This document shows, piece after piece, positions 48,614-61,200 of a stretch of 64,000 nt of DNA. The notes beneath the pieces were generated by a model. That model was given only the letters and a program-made list of their open reading frames with translations. It ran no database searches and was not told the DNA's origin. The position numbers were made by a program, and so were the translations under genes. The DNA lies in assembly GCA_008973525.1 (NCBI GenBank), contig WACJ01000374.1, forward strand, positions 202,665-266,664, read 5' to 3'. Each line of letters starts with the position of its first letter. Within the stretch, counting starts at the first letter, position 1. The stretch comes from Stenopsyche tienmushanensis. Its lineage: Eukaryota > Arthropoda > Insecta > Trichoptera > Stenopsychidae.

Positions 48614-50147
48614 CTAGATTGAATTGAATAAAATCATTATTTGTTGTCTTGATGATATATTTATAATTTGATATTATAATGGAATAATTCAGATTCAAAT
48701 CAATTATTATAAAATATTTCATAGCTATACATTTGTAATACTACGTAAATTTAAAATAGTCTTATCAATAAGTTGTTTTCAAAAAAGGTGAAAATATTTC
48801 CATCATGAATATGAATTTATTCGGAATATTTATGCGGCTGTTAGTCAACGTTCCTTGTTTTTGATATTCACGGTTAATTGGTATGAGCCATCATTGCGGT
48901 TTTTATAAAATAATGGACGCTGTCCAAAAACTGGTAAAACCACCCGGTCGACACTCCCCCCGGACACCCAAAATAGGGAGGTTCGACGCACACCGGAGAA
49001 TAAAATTGAAACAATGTCACAACTTCATACAATTTGGTATATCTTCACATAAACATAATGGTGGATCAATTAAAAGCTCGAAATATTTTTTTTCCATTAA
49101 TACTGTTTTATTTATTCTCTATGTCTTAATCGAAATTTATGATACATGAACACAAGAGTCCGATATTTTATTAACCTTTTACATGATATTCTTAACAGTT
49201 TATCCGATGATGAGTATGGTTAATTGACCAAAACATACAAATCTATGTCTTGATATTCAACAAATATTTTACATTAATAATGTACACTTAAATATACAAA
49301 TCGTATTTTCACACAAAATTAAATTATTATACAATAAGGGGTACCGGAAAAAATGGCATAATTGGTGGTGCAAATGAATTGAAGATCAATTTGCTTTGTA
49401 CAATGATCATTAACATCATATAATTGGATGGAAAGATAAAAATTATTATGCAAAATTTGGAACATCATGTTTGTTTATATCATTTGCAATAAATGAATTG
49501 TGAAATAAATAATATCCATAAGCTGTAAAATTTATTGAAAATATTTAGATCAATAATATATATATAAACGAGTACAAAGATCATATTTTCTGGTACCCCT
49601 ACTATACAACTACTACTCGTATTTAATTATGTAAAAAATTATGCACACAGGATCTGAATGAGTTAAAATAATAGATTTGGTCCATTCAACCAGATAATAA
49701 ATTAAACACGACTGTGTGTACGTAACGAGGTAGAATTTCAAAATGTAATTCGAGTATTTAATAGAAAAATGTCCGTAAGGTTCTTTCAATACATTTATTT
49801 AATTAAACTAACACCAAAATCAAAGTACCTATCGATACATTATAATTAGGAAATGTTTTACACACATATTGGTTTTAAACCTATTTTTTTACATCTTAAC
49901 AATTTACACTAGAAAATACTCAACAGTCATAAAATGAACTTTAAACAAAATGGAATCATAACAATAACACATTTCAACGTATATGTACATCTTGTATCGA
50001 AGAAAAGGATTATGTGGATCGGACGATATCTTATAAATTAGCCGTAAAATATTTACACGTAAAGAGTTTGTAAAATTTACACGTCTATTGTAAAATGAAG
50101 CATTATTAAATTTCTCGTATTACATTGTTAAAATCACTTTTTTTATA
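48614..50147. other. intergenic or intronic stretch, no gene recognised
   Basis: AT-rich. A GC-richer patch at 48885-49025 carries a plus frame (48883-49149) and an open minus frame, neither with a known domain. An upstream partner of the 48363-48613 exon could hide here, but I could not identify one. Confidence 0.45.
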
Positions 50148-50153
50148 TTTATT
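50148..50153 (-). promoter_or_regulatory. possible poly(A) signal of the Runx gene
   Basis: AATAAA on the minus strand about 130 bp after the Runx stop codon. Further AATAAA words lie farther downstream, so the used site is uncertain. Confidence 0.35.
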
Positions 50154-50281
50154 GTTAATGACTAGTTTCAACATAAGTATTTACATGTTTATCACAATTT
50201 TCACATGTCGCCTTTGATTTGATCACTAAAATAAAATTGCACGCAGTTACGACAGTTCCTTGTTTAACGTCGTTTTAATTT

Positions 50282-51126
50282 TCAATATGGCCGCCACACG
50301 TCGGAATGTCTTGTGGTAGTATTTCTTTCGCCGCCTGACTTCGTCCTGCCGGTCGCCGTCAAAGGGCTTGTCGATCTTTTACTCGAGCTAACGTTGGTTG
50401 ACTCCAATTCGTGTTTGCCTAAGGGTTGTTTCTTTTTACTTAAATTAATCCCATGAGCGCTCGTTTTATGGGGGTTAGATTCAGAGCTTTTAACGGCGGC
50501 CGCTTTGCTAAAGTCGGTATTCGTTTTACTGGCGGTGTTTGTTTCTTCTCGTTTTGTACTTTCTTGGCTCGAATCTTCTACTCTTATTGTATCCGGAGAT
50601 GCTGTACTTACTCTCGTATTTGAAGGCATCAACGATGGATGTCTCATTTGAAGCCATGGCCATTCATAACCGCCTTGGTATAATTGTGAATATAACCATT
50701 GATTTGGCGGTTGAAGTAGAGGAGTATTCAAAAACAATTGGGCCGCCAATGCATTATTAAAAAGATTACCATGTGGATGTGCCATATGTTGTCCACCGTT
50801 GTGGAGAAAAGCATTGATATCTTGGTTCTTATGATGGAAGAAATTTGAAAATTCATGATTTTTCTGCATAAGTTCATGTTTTTTACTTAAAATCATGTTG
50901 AGATCCTCACTCTTAGATTTGAGAACCGTGGTAAAAGCTCCGGGTCTATCATCTGGAAGTGGGCTGCCTTTGGATGATGCTGTGACTGATATTTCATCAT
51001 CTTGCGGAGAAGACAATTGTGATGTGGATGTAAGAAGATCTAACTGAGGTGAAGCTCGTGGACTGGTGGTACTGTGAGGATTACATGCAAGTCCCACTGA
51101 ATTCAAAGCATCCGGATGTGAAACAT
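50282..51126 (-). CDS. Runx/Runt-domain transcription factor, last exon
   Basis: This minus-strand exon encodes the C-terminal 280 residues of a Runt-family transcription factor. It ends VWRPY followed by TGA (50282-50284). VWRPY is the Groucho/TLE-binding tail that defines Runx proteins, and it lets them repress target genes in the nucleus. The exon follows an acceptor reading TTTTTTGTTTGCAG and starts with two bases of a codon, matching the phase of the exon at 51218. The sequence is Ser/Thr/Pro-rich and low in complexity, as usual for the region after the Runt domain. It has His/Asn-rich (FFHHKNQDINAFLHN), aromatic (QWLYSQLYQGGYEWPWLQ) and basic (NLSKKKQPLGKHE) patches. The DNA-binding Runt domain is not in this window. 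Which insect paralogue it is (run, lz, RunxA or RunxB) cannot be settled from this part. Confidence 0.93.
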
Positions 51127-51217
51127 CTGCAAACAAAAAATGATGATATAATTGTGGATCTATTGATTTAAGATATTAAAAATTAAGCATTGACAAATTT
51201 CCTAATTATTGCATTAC

Positions 51218-51370
51218 CTCCTTGAAGACTACCAGCCCTCGGTGCGGTATCCAATGCCGCAAAGACATATGGACTGAAATGTGGCGGCGGTGGCAGAAAT
51301 GGTCCAGGAGCTCCAGGTCGAGCCAAAGCACCCCATTCTGGCCCAGGCAACCCCAACTGCTGAGCAATTC
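51218..51370 (-). CDS. Runx/Runt-domain transcription factor, penultimate exon
   Basis: This 153 bp exon lies between an acceptor (TTTTTATTCTTGTAG, ending at 51371) and a donor (AAGGAG followed by GTAATG at 51217). It enters with two bases and leaves with one base of a codon. Joining to the exon at 51126 across a 91 bp intron reads through without a stop (SLQG then DVSHPDAL). It encodes 51 residues, rich in Pro, Gly and Ala: IAQQLGLPGPEWGALARPG and FLPPPPHFSPYVFAALD. This fits the linker between the Runt domain and the C-terminal repressor tail. The next upstream exon should end in phase 1 somewhere beyond 51371 and was not identified with confidence. Confidence 0.85.
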
Positions 51371-53789
51371 CTACAAGAATAAAAAACACATATTGAAGAT
51401 CGAATTTCATACCATCTCATTCGGTTAACGACTTATGTTCGCATGAAAATGCCTAAATGCGACTATAAATTTATACTTGAAACACCCTTGCGAAGAAAAT
51501 ACACCTCAAATGGTGTACCATAAAGGGTTACCCACTGTTGGTAATGGGGTGGTTTATTTAACCCCGGAACGGGTAACGAAATTTGGCCTTTCAAGTTCAA
51601 TAACACCGGATCGATGCCCATATATTTTATAATCATATTAAATTCCAAAATAAGCACATTTTAATAAAACTCACTATATAGTTTCTTATATCATTATTTA
51701 CTATGCTTCTTTCGCATTAACAATTTGATGTTGATGCATGCACTAAAAGTGGTTTGCATCTTGGATAAATGTGTTTTATGACTATGACATAAAACAGAGA
51801 CATCTAGCCATCAATAGGAGAATTTTACATTTTATAAAATGCGTTTTATACATTTAGTATTTATGATTATAAATGTTCATTTTATTTGGGAGCAATCGAT
51901 TTCTTTTAATAAGTTTGCAAAAAATCTTGATAAATTCACATTTTTTCAACAATAACGAAAAATCAACAAAGATATATTTTTTCTATATTTCAAAGAATAA
52001 AAATATAATTTATGAGAGGCCAGCACACGAAAACAAATTTCTAATTAATTCCGATACAGGGGTACGTTGCGCTGCGCCGTTGGTTTACTGTTCGCCCTAC
52101 TTTTCTTCTCACTTTGCGAAGCTTTTAAACAATACAAGCAGTCATCAACATAAAAGCTTTGTCTGGGATTAGACTTTTGTATCGGCGAAGCTCGCTAGGG
52201 GAAGGTTGTCTGCTCCACTCTCCATACATCAATATTTATCTTACCCCGAGCATAATGAGAGCCATCGACGTATTTACCGAGAGCTCTACACAAACATCTC
52301 AATAATATTTCTCGTGAAACTTTCAGAATTTGTCTTTTAAACTCATACAGATTTTCTTTAATATAGCCAGCCCGAGTAAAATTCATCGCCGATGTGTACT
52401 TACGATGCGAAAAAAATATCGACAAACATACCCGAACGCGAAGAAGCTTGAATTCCGCATGAAAATTTGACGGTACAATTATTTATCAAAATCACGTAAA
52501 AACTATACAAATCAATCAATTAAATCTATTACAAATTCTTAACAAGATTAAGTCATAAATATTGGGTTCAAAAACTATCGGGAAAGTAAATTAATACTTT
52601 CATATAAAATTTAAATTGACGAATTCGTGCAGGATGTACTAAATTTGGTGACGAAATAGAATTGAATATCTTTCTCCAATGCCAAGTATGAAATCAGGCG
52701 CATTCGTTCTCAACTTTACCCCTTTTTCTATTAACTCATAATCACTCAGTTACTATGCACCGTTAGAGCCTGATAACAGAAACAGAATCCGTAACCCTTT
52801 TCTTTAGGCATCTTTATCTTCCGATACTGCTGTTGCCTCCTAGGGGAGGATATACTGAAACTTAAACAGGACTAAACGATAATTTAAAACAATAAAAACG
52901 CCTTAAACCTCAACATTTAAAGCCCCCGAGCATTTGCAGCATGAAAAATTTGCATACAATTTAATTTCTTTTTTCCAGATACGCGAGACAATAGGGGCGA
53001 TTGGATGATCGTAATTCCCGAAATCAATGTATAGTTTGATAATTGTTTTAATTAAGCTTTATGATATTCGCCGCTTCGTTCATTTGCAGCCCCGCTTCGG
53101 GAATATAATCACATTATATTGCTTAGCAAGTTTAGTAATTTTCTTATCTTTCTAAGTACGAACTTTAAACAAACTAGATGCTTAAACATTAACGTCGCAC
53201 TAGAAGGCATGTAAAATATAGTTCAGCCTAGTTAACCCCTGGTTAACTTAATCCTAGAAATTATTTTCCTCCCCCCGCCCCGGCATTAATCATAGTCTGC
53301 TTTAAGACTGAGCATAATCACCTCTCACCCTTTTAACAACGAGAATTAAGCGGGATCTTGGAGCCCCGGGCGCGGGGTGGGTCCGGGACTGGGGGTAGGG
53401 CGCCAGGGCTGGTTCTATATTTTCCAAATTGCAAATTTCCACACACCCCTTTAGCACAAAGTAAGTTACAAACGGACACCGTTTGAATAGAATTTTCCGC
53501 AATTAAATTTTTTAACCAAACTCTCGTCACATTGCATTTAATTTTACTTAAGAGTCCAATCATAAATATTGTCATTTTCTAAATACTTAAATTATTTAAA
53601 TACAATTTTTTTTCATTACTGAGCTTGATGATAATCATTCTTACATTATAAATATGAGGATGAGTTTATCAGCATTCATCTTTCAGAAAGATAATTATGT
53701 GGTTTTCTTTTTTCACAACACTTGGGCAATTTCGCATGATCCAAACAAAAAGAATAATAACACATCACTCAATAAGTTCGTAGGATGAC
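51371..53789 (-). other. probable Runx intron, no exon recognised
   Basis: Mostly AT-rich with GC-richer patches at 52050-52290, 52760-52850 and 53320-53410. A minus frame at 52195-52425 has a possible donor but no Runx similarity. No Runt-domain coding sequence is visible in any frame here or further to 64000. Confidence 0.5.
53374..53400 (+). other. G-quadruplex-type sequence
   Basis: Plus strand carries five G-tracts in a row, GGGG T GGG TCC GGG ACT GGGGG TA GGG, with loops of one to three bases, satisfying the usual four-tract rule. It sits inside a sharply GC-rich patch in the probable Runx intron. Confidence 0.7.
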
Positions 53790-54450
53790 TTATAAAACAA
53801 CGAAATAAAAACAGCGTCTGTATTCATCAACATTGTCTTCTTCATGAGTTATACATTAATTTCAACGCTTCTTTAATATTTCGTTGCCTTTTTGGTAGTG
53901 CGATTTATCTTTGGCCTCAAAATAGGCTTGCTTCGGTAATCGCTTGATCTTCATTGAATCCAAATCTCTTTCCCTGAAGCATTGTTTTTAGGTCTACAAA
54001 CAGATAATAATTGTTGAGAGTTGGATCTAGATAATGAAGTAGATGAGGGAAAAAATTCAAAGTACAATTCGTACAATTATGCCATTACTGCGATCGAATT
54101 ATGACACGATGCATTGTCTTGATGAAACACGTTTTTCATTCATTTGGAGTCGTTTTTTGGCAATTTCTTCCGTAAAACGCACAAATAACGCCATTTAATA
54201 TTTGCTTTTGATATTTCTTTTATTCTCGATATAATTGATGAATAAAATATCATGCGCATCCCACAATATAAGGCCAAAACCTTACCAGCTAATATTTGCG
54301 TTTTTGGTCGCTCTGGGTGACTTCCTGGTTGCTGTCCACTCATCTGAATGCCGATTTTACTCTAGTATAGTAATGAATTTATGTTTTACCCATCGTTATA
54401 TATTGTATGAAAACATATTTATTATATTTATTTTTCTCATGGACAAATAT
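53790..54450 (-). pseudogene. mariner transposase remnant, mellifera-like, frameshifted
   Basis: Read on the minus strand with frame changes, the order of mariner landmarks is clear. DEWTA-like sequence (about 54330) is followed by ERPKTQILAGKVLA (54290-54330), FHQDNASCHNSIAVMA (second catalytic Asp near 54116), a degraded third-Asp segment reading HYLDPTLNNYYLF, LKTMLQGKRFGFNED, and a C-terminal piece ending near 53830. The RPKTQ.SAGKVLAS and FHQDNA.CH.S words point to the mellifera subfamily. The first Asp box (DETW) is replaced by RWVK in the readable sequence. Multiple stops and shifts make it inactive. Terminal repeats were not delimited. It lies in the probable Runx intron, in the same orientation as the gene. 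Confidence 0.88.
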
Positions 54451-57400
54451 TGATGCCAAATGGTAAATATACTACTGAAATATTTAAGGCTTCAACTATC
54501 ACGATGAGCACTATTGATGATCCCTTTTTTCTGATAGTATTCCAATGCTGGCCATTGAGAATCTAAGAAAACCGTAAACATAGCATTTATATAAGTGTTA
54601 GTTCTATAGCTTGTAATGGTGAATATTAAGAGTATCAATATAAATTTTATTTGCAGATATTCAATCGCTTCTACTTTCCAATAACAATATATTTTTAGTT
54701 AATCATCAAGTCTATTGAAAGTAATTATTATCTAAAACTATTAAAAAAAACTGTGTGATCGTTAAATAATTCAAATTTATCAAAGAATAACACATAATCG
54801 CCTTTCGATATGTTCAATCCGATTTTCTGTTAAACAGACATGTTGAGCCTAAATAAATTATTTTTAGATGAGTTGTTAAATATTTATTTAATTATTCCCT
54901 TAACAAATAAATGTAAAAAAGGCTCTTTTCTTCGGTTAGCAGCTTTCTGTTACAATGTTATAATATATTTTTATGAAAACACTCCTTCAAAAATATTAGG
55001 ATCACAGTTGAAAATGTAACAATGACACTTGCAAATATTTATTTGCATGTATTCATACAGATTTTTAATAAGGCACATGTATGATTGCATACATTCACCG
55101 GTTAATATGTGTATAAGCCGAAAATAAATTATATCCATAAGGAATTTCCATCTCAGTGTGCGATGAACGAGCGAGTTCGAGAATTAAGCGCCTCAAATTC
55201 GGCACATATAGAAAATGAAAATAGAACATAATTATTTCTGAAAAGAGCAAAGCCGTCTCTGTAAAAGCCCCACACCCCCAAGATCCAACCCTTTTAACCT
55301 AGAGCTCAGGGGCTTAAACACGCCTATATTATGCGCACCGTCTGGCGAAAGAAATGATAATATGCCGACAAAGTGACAATTTCGCACACATTTAGGTCTC
55401 ACATACTGTTTTCATTTAGCAAAACCTGCACTCGCTATCAAATTTCCACGTTATATCCCCTCATTAAGGGTTCAAATTGAAAAATGGCCCGATCGTTATA
55501 TCTGATGACTGCGATAATGAAAAAGTATCAGGTGATAGTGGCGCCAACGTTTAAGGGCGCCTATGCAAAATAATAAAAAGGTTCAGCTAAATTTAGAGGG
55601 ATGAATTCGAGGCGTCTTAGAGTCAAAGAAATCGGACACGGAAAAACTTATAAATAGATCAAAGGACAATTAGAAAATAAATCCTAAAATAATTAGTGCC
55701 CGAAAGGATAAATTAAGCCCTTCGCTCGAATACTATCCGGGGGCGAGAAAAAAAAGCTTTTTATAGCGCCTGTATTTTCAAATATATTGTATTCGATAGT
55801 ATTATAAACGTTAAGGTAGAATTTTTTATTGATAAGGAAATAATAACATATTTATAATATCAATATTTATGAAGGGCTTGGAACAATAATAGATAAGGTT
55901 TCGAAAAAAATATTTGGCCGTACGAATGCTCTATTTATAAATGAGATCAATAGATTATTTAAATTTAGTTATTATTATATTTTCAAGTAATAATTCGGTA
56001 ACGTTAAATATGTATCGTATGATAAAATAATATTTATTCTGCTAAATAATTTTGTAGTATTTTTCAGACTTCTGCCTATGAAAATGACATTTTTTAAATA
56101 TCAGACTTTAAAATCTTATTTTCCATTTATTATAATTCTATAAAGGATACAAATTCGCTATTTTTATTTCGATTTTTGATATTTTATTGCATGTTTATAA
56201 ATATATTCCGCTAATAAGCGTGACCAAATGGTAACACATTGTTTTCATATTCGAAAGCTAAATAATTTTAGTTAAATGTATTTTAATTTTAGCTCTTATC
56301 TATAAATGCATATTATAAATCATAAATATGAAAAATATCATAATCTTTGGTTGTATATGATTTTTTTTATTTTGAAAATCAAACATTGATCCCGAAATCC
56401 CGAGTGTTTATATAAGCGATATGAAAAATAGTAAAGATAAGCAGCAGCAGCTTATTGTGTTTTAGCCGAGGGCGAGTTCATTGGGCTTCCCCCTTTGTTT
56501 CCGTTTCCAGACGTCTTTCTTTTTCACCCCTTGACTGATTTCCTCTTCCGCCTTTCACAGAGGGGACACAATTTTTAAACGCTCAAAGGTTTCAAACGTG
56601 CACCATCTTTCGTGTCTTTTTTCTTCGAAGTACTTGCACACTTCCGTCTCCGAGTGTCAAGTCTGAAGGATTTCGCCGGATTCTCACTAAGTTACGCCAG
56701 CCATTTGAGCGGAGATTTAAAAAAAAAGCACGGTTAGGGATTAAGCTCGGGCATCTTACTGAGCTCTGTCTAAGTAAGGAGGATTGGTAATTTCACGAGG
56801 CTTTTTTCATAGGGAATTTAGCCGAACGGGGAGCGAGATCGAAGGGATTTTTTAATGCTGGAAGGGGTTGACTTTGAAAAATTGTAAAGGGTTAAGAAAA
56901 CAATGTAATGCGCTCTAAGAAATTGTCTTTGGATCCCCGTTAAGTTCGGTGATAATCCTATCAGAGACGGGAAAAAAACAAAGGGATTTGCATTTTATTG
57001 ATGCTCAATTTGTAAAATGCACTCGAAATAAAATTCTGATAGGGTGGAAATTTCACTCAAGCTAAGACACATTAAATAACTTTTATTCTATTCAATTAAA
57101 TCCTGCTGTAATGTTTTTTAATAAGTACATCTATCGTGATCTACAAATCACTACATAAATCGATATTTCGTAAAACAAATCTATGAAATATATGATTTAA
57201 GATATTAATATCCAATATGTTTTTCTTTTTATACCAACTTTTCTTGTCCATTTTTTTGAGATTACTGCCAATCAATTCGACATAGTTTTATAGCGTATTC
57301 CAGATTTATTTTAAACCCATGTTAGTCACACCTCCTCAAGAATTAAATCCAAAATACTTGAGCTACAAGTCCAACTGCTTAATCGTAGCACTACATCTCA

Positions 57401-58028
57401 AATACAGTGTTTATTTGAATCACTATAAACTGATATAATTGATGTAGATAAATCAAAGCCTTACATCTCAATGAACAGTACAAGTATCCAGGCAGTAGAG
57501 GATCACCATATATTTATTTGCTATAAATTATTTGTTGATTTTTTTCATCAAGTTATATCTTTATTCCAGCTTTAAAGGAAGAAGAAAATGATTAAAAGTG
57601 CATGAATATGGCTGCGAAAGATTGATTAAACTCTATTTGGAAAACATCTTCTAATTCCAAGTCAAGAGAATATGAAGGATTGGCAATAATTGGATTTTTA
57701 ATGCAGCTCATTTGCAAACATTTATAGTAGGGGAGGTAGCAACTAATATTTTGCAAAGCTGTTTTTTATTTACAAGAAGTTGACATTATTTTTTGTTAAA
57801 TAAAAGGTGGCTAGGTTTTCGGTAAATTGTAGAGCAAGAGCTTTCGAAAAATTGAAATAGTAAATACATATATTATGTATTATAAGCAGCCACTTAGTTT
57901 CAGTCTTTTAGACTTACTTGTAAGACATTTTTATTTACAGGTCTCAAAAATTGTTATAAATGTCGGCAAAAATATCATCACGGTAGACTGCCGATTTTTA
58001 TATTTACAATATCAAAGCAAAATGGTAA
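54451..58028. other. probable intronic DNA, no gene recognised
   Basis: AT-rich, with GC-richer blocks at 55130-55330, 55480-55760 and 56450-56960. No exon was recognised. A CAGCAGCAG run lies near 56445. Confidence 0.5.
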
Positions 58029-58030
58029 TA

Positions 58031-58270
58031 CAGTAGACTCTCGATTATCCGGGAGACTGCCGGAGAGGACAAACACGGACAACTGTAAAACGCGGATAAT
58101 CCAAATCATCAAATTTCTACTTGGTTTCGATTATAATATCATATTTACAATATATTTTTTTTTCATAATTTTAATACTCATTATTTATTAAGAAAAAACG
58201 CTCATTTTTAACCTGGATGATCGCGTATTTGCGAGCGAATTCCAGTGATTCAGAAAAAGCGCTCTTGTAC
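58031..58270 (+). mobile_element. pogo/Tigger-like terminal fragment, copy 2
   Basis: After TA (58029-58030) the element starts CAGTAGACTCTCGATTATCC. GATTATCCG is repeated in inversion as CGGATAATC about 50 bp inside, a perfect 9 bp subterminal hairpin. The sequence stays alignable with copy 1 (16741) to about 58270. A minus-strand frame entering this end (58171-58422) contains SAFSESLEFARKYAIIQ, which could be the tail of a transposase, but the match is too weak to name. The opposite terminus was not found downstream. Confidence 0.75.
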
Positions 58271-61200
58271 GTTGATCTCAGAGAGAGACAGAGACGGAGT
58301 TCAGTAACTGTGCATGGGAGACAGAGACGGCTATCTTGCGTACATCGTACGATTGTATAGATCGTTAGACTAAATTTATCGACTAATAATGATATGTGAA
58401 TGATATAATTAATCGATTTCAAGTGTATTTTTTATGTTTACTTGAAGAAATGACCGAATATTGTGTGCTATCGACAGTGTTATTTAACTCGTTCGTCGCT
58501 GCGTCCACCAGATATGCGCGTCTCCGAAAAGTGAATCCAGCGTCTCATTGTTACGTAGTTCTATAACGGCTTGCAAATGTTAACTATATGTACGTCTTTC
58601 TATAGTGTCATCCAGATGACAACTGTCTGAATATATTTCGAGATCGCCCTCGAAACTTGCATTATCTATTCGCACTTGCTTATCTTCACTTTTTGTTAAT
58701 TTGACTAATTATAGAGTGAAGCTTATCGATCTAACATAGAACAACGCCTGAGAGAAGATGTGCCGCATGTCGTATATGTTTGTCCCATGCGTTATAATAT
58801 TGCACTGCTATTCCTTCTATTTACACCGATTCATGTTAGGCGATAAGAGTGTTAAATATAAGCTTCATACGCGCTGCTGCCGTCCTGACAGATAAATGGA
58901 TTTGTACTAATGATAAGTGGCGGGCAAGCAAATATAGCATGTAAGACTATGAAGATTTTAAATAACCTCACTTCTCAAAGGGTTAGCCGGGTAATCAGTT
59001 TAACACTCTCGTCGCCCAACATGTTGCCCACAACGTCTCAGTTTCCTACCATACAAGCTAGTTTTAGTAATCAAGCTCTTATCACCCCGGGTCCATTTTT
59101 ACAATATTACTGTTTTTTTAAATTTTGCTCATGAAGTTAAAGTTCCATGAAATCGCGGTAAATCTAATGTAAATTCTATTGGACATTTTTGTGGACATAT
59201 TAGAGTTGCATATCCAATTATTCGGCTTAGCACTAGGATTTTACTTTGTTATCACTGCCTGTACATTTTGAATAAGATATATCTTTAAACCTTTTCTGAA
59301 TGTTGATATAATATTTATTTAAAATCGGAATTATGAGTCTCACATTACATTGACGTCTGATACTATCAACAAATATTGAATATAAATTTAAAATATATGG
59401 AAGATTATAAAAACGCTTATTTTAAGCAAAAATTAAATTTAATTATATATTAAAAATATAATATATGCGAAAATCCCGTCTTCCTCATTTAAAATGTACT
59501 CCAAGAAGGTTGCTTAAAATGCGTATGGGTATAAGACGTGTGTGTAACATCTCTATCGGAAGTCATGAATAGATGACCTTAGAGCCATGATTGAAACCAA
59601 AATACAATTTGCAGGGAGCGAGGCCAGCAGCCAGCCACCAGTGTGAAAGACACCTAACTAATGACACCTTTCCTGCTACAAATTGTTACGCTCCAAAAGC
59701 TGTCGTAGCGACACCTACACATATACGAGCTCGGGTAGACGGGGGCCCCTTTCGCAGCATCCATCCTTTCGCCGGGGCCTGAAGGGCCTAGAATCCTCTA
59801 AATAGCATCGGCAGGGGTCCTTTTGCCTCTGTGAACCATCAGGCGATTGCTACCTATGCCACTATACAACGTCAAAGGAAGTACAGTCCAAGAAATCTCT
59901 AGCAGACCGATCACCTATCTACCCGCGAGGAAAATCTTTTGCCTCCTTTCAAAAGAACTTTATATTAAAAAACTTCGATAAAAATGATTGCATTAAAGCT
60001 CAAGATTCATAGAATCCAAAAAAATGTAAAATCATACAACACTAACGATTAAAATAGAACACAAAATGCTTCAATCCAAAAAATATTTTTTAGAAATAAA
60101 ATTTAAATCATTTTTTTAAACCATGCTATTTTATTAATTGCTTTTGGATTCCTATATTAGATTGCATTTTTTTATTCGCGTGTTTATAAAATGTGCGTGC
60201 CCTGTTGCGAAATTTCGGTTGTGTGGCCTGTACACTGGGGTAGCCAGACTCTAACGCAAAGTAAATTTGCTGCTCGCTACGTAAAAGACAAACGCTTTAA
60301 GATATATCATAGGCTTAATAGAAGGCTTTGGCATTTAACAGTTTCACTTTGTCATGTCGAAAGTTTTGGGCCGTGAAAGGGTTAGCTAATCCTTTCGGGA
60401 AAACTGCTCTTTGTTCTGGCGTACGTACAAGGGCCGCGGAGCATTGTTCTAGCACTTCTTTATGCTAAATATACATTTTATTTATGCCTTCTTTGCCGGG
60501 AAAATTTTAACAGCCCGCTCCGCCTATTAAAAATTACCAAAATGCTAAAGACTTTTATTGAAATGCTAACGCATTTACAAACAACCCGCTTAAGCGCCCT
60601 CGAATCCATCGAGGACTAGCTAAATATATATAATATATTTATAAAGATTCTTCTTCTTAATGATGTATGTGACATCCATAAGACACTTAAAAAAGGATTT
60701 GTCTTCAACGCATTATTGTTGTAAATCCAATCACCCATATGCACTTTTCATATCCAAGAAATTAAGCTAGATCTCGATATTCCATCGATCGAATGTTGAA
60801 TACTTCTAATCTCCTAAATTATTAAAAGGGTGATGGTTTTTATTATAACATGAACTTTTATAATAAAACCTACGATCTAACCTATTGTATCAATATTTTT
60901 TCTTTCAATTTATAGATATAGTGCTACAAGTCTAATCTAAATTATGTGAATTTACTCCAAATCTTCATAGGGTGATAAATAATATTTCAATCCACCGCGT
61001 AGAATTGCCCGATTCTAAGAGGATCAGTATTGATGAGATAATAAATAGGATAGACGCAAAACCGAAAAAAAAACACATTTAATCATGAGATGGCCATAAA
61101 GCTTTCCCATAATTTGAGTCGTTAAAGCAAGTATTAAGACGAGAGATTTGAATTTTAAGGCAACCATAGCTAGATGGCACCAAAGTGGGCATACTAAGGA

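Noticed and set aside
52195..52425. Minus-strand frame with a GGG/GTAAGAT donor at 52245 whose phase fits the Runx exon at 51370
   Set aside because: The phase match is a one-in-three coincidence, the frame has no pyrimidine-rich acceptor, and its residues (basic, Leu-rich) do not resemble the Pro/Ser-rich region expected upstream of that exon.
53302..53575. Proline-rich minus frames over a GC-rich patch, considered as a Runx exon
   Set aside because: Two frames are open, the available donor GTGAGA gives phase 0 while phase 1 is needed, and the G-quadruplex repeat explains the composition.
59700..59711. TGTCGTAGCGAC also present at 62-73
   Set aside because: A shared 12-mer is expected many times by chance in 64 kb, and the flanks do not align.
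59591..59782. 63-codon plus frame in a GC-richer block
   Set aside because: No domain, no splice support and no biased composition. It is more likely a by-product of local GC content.
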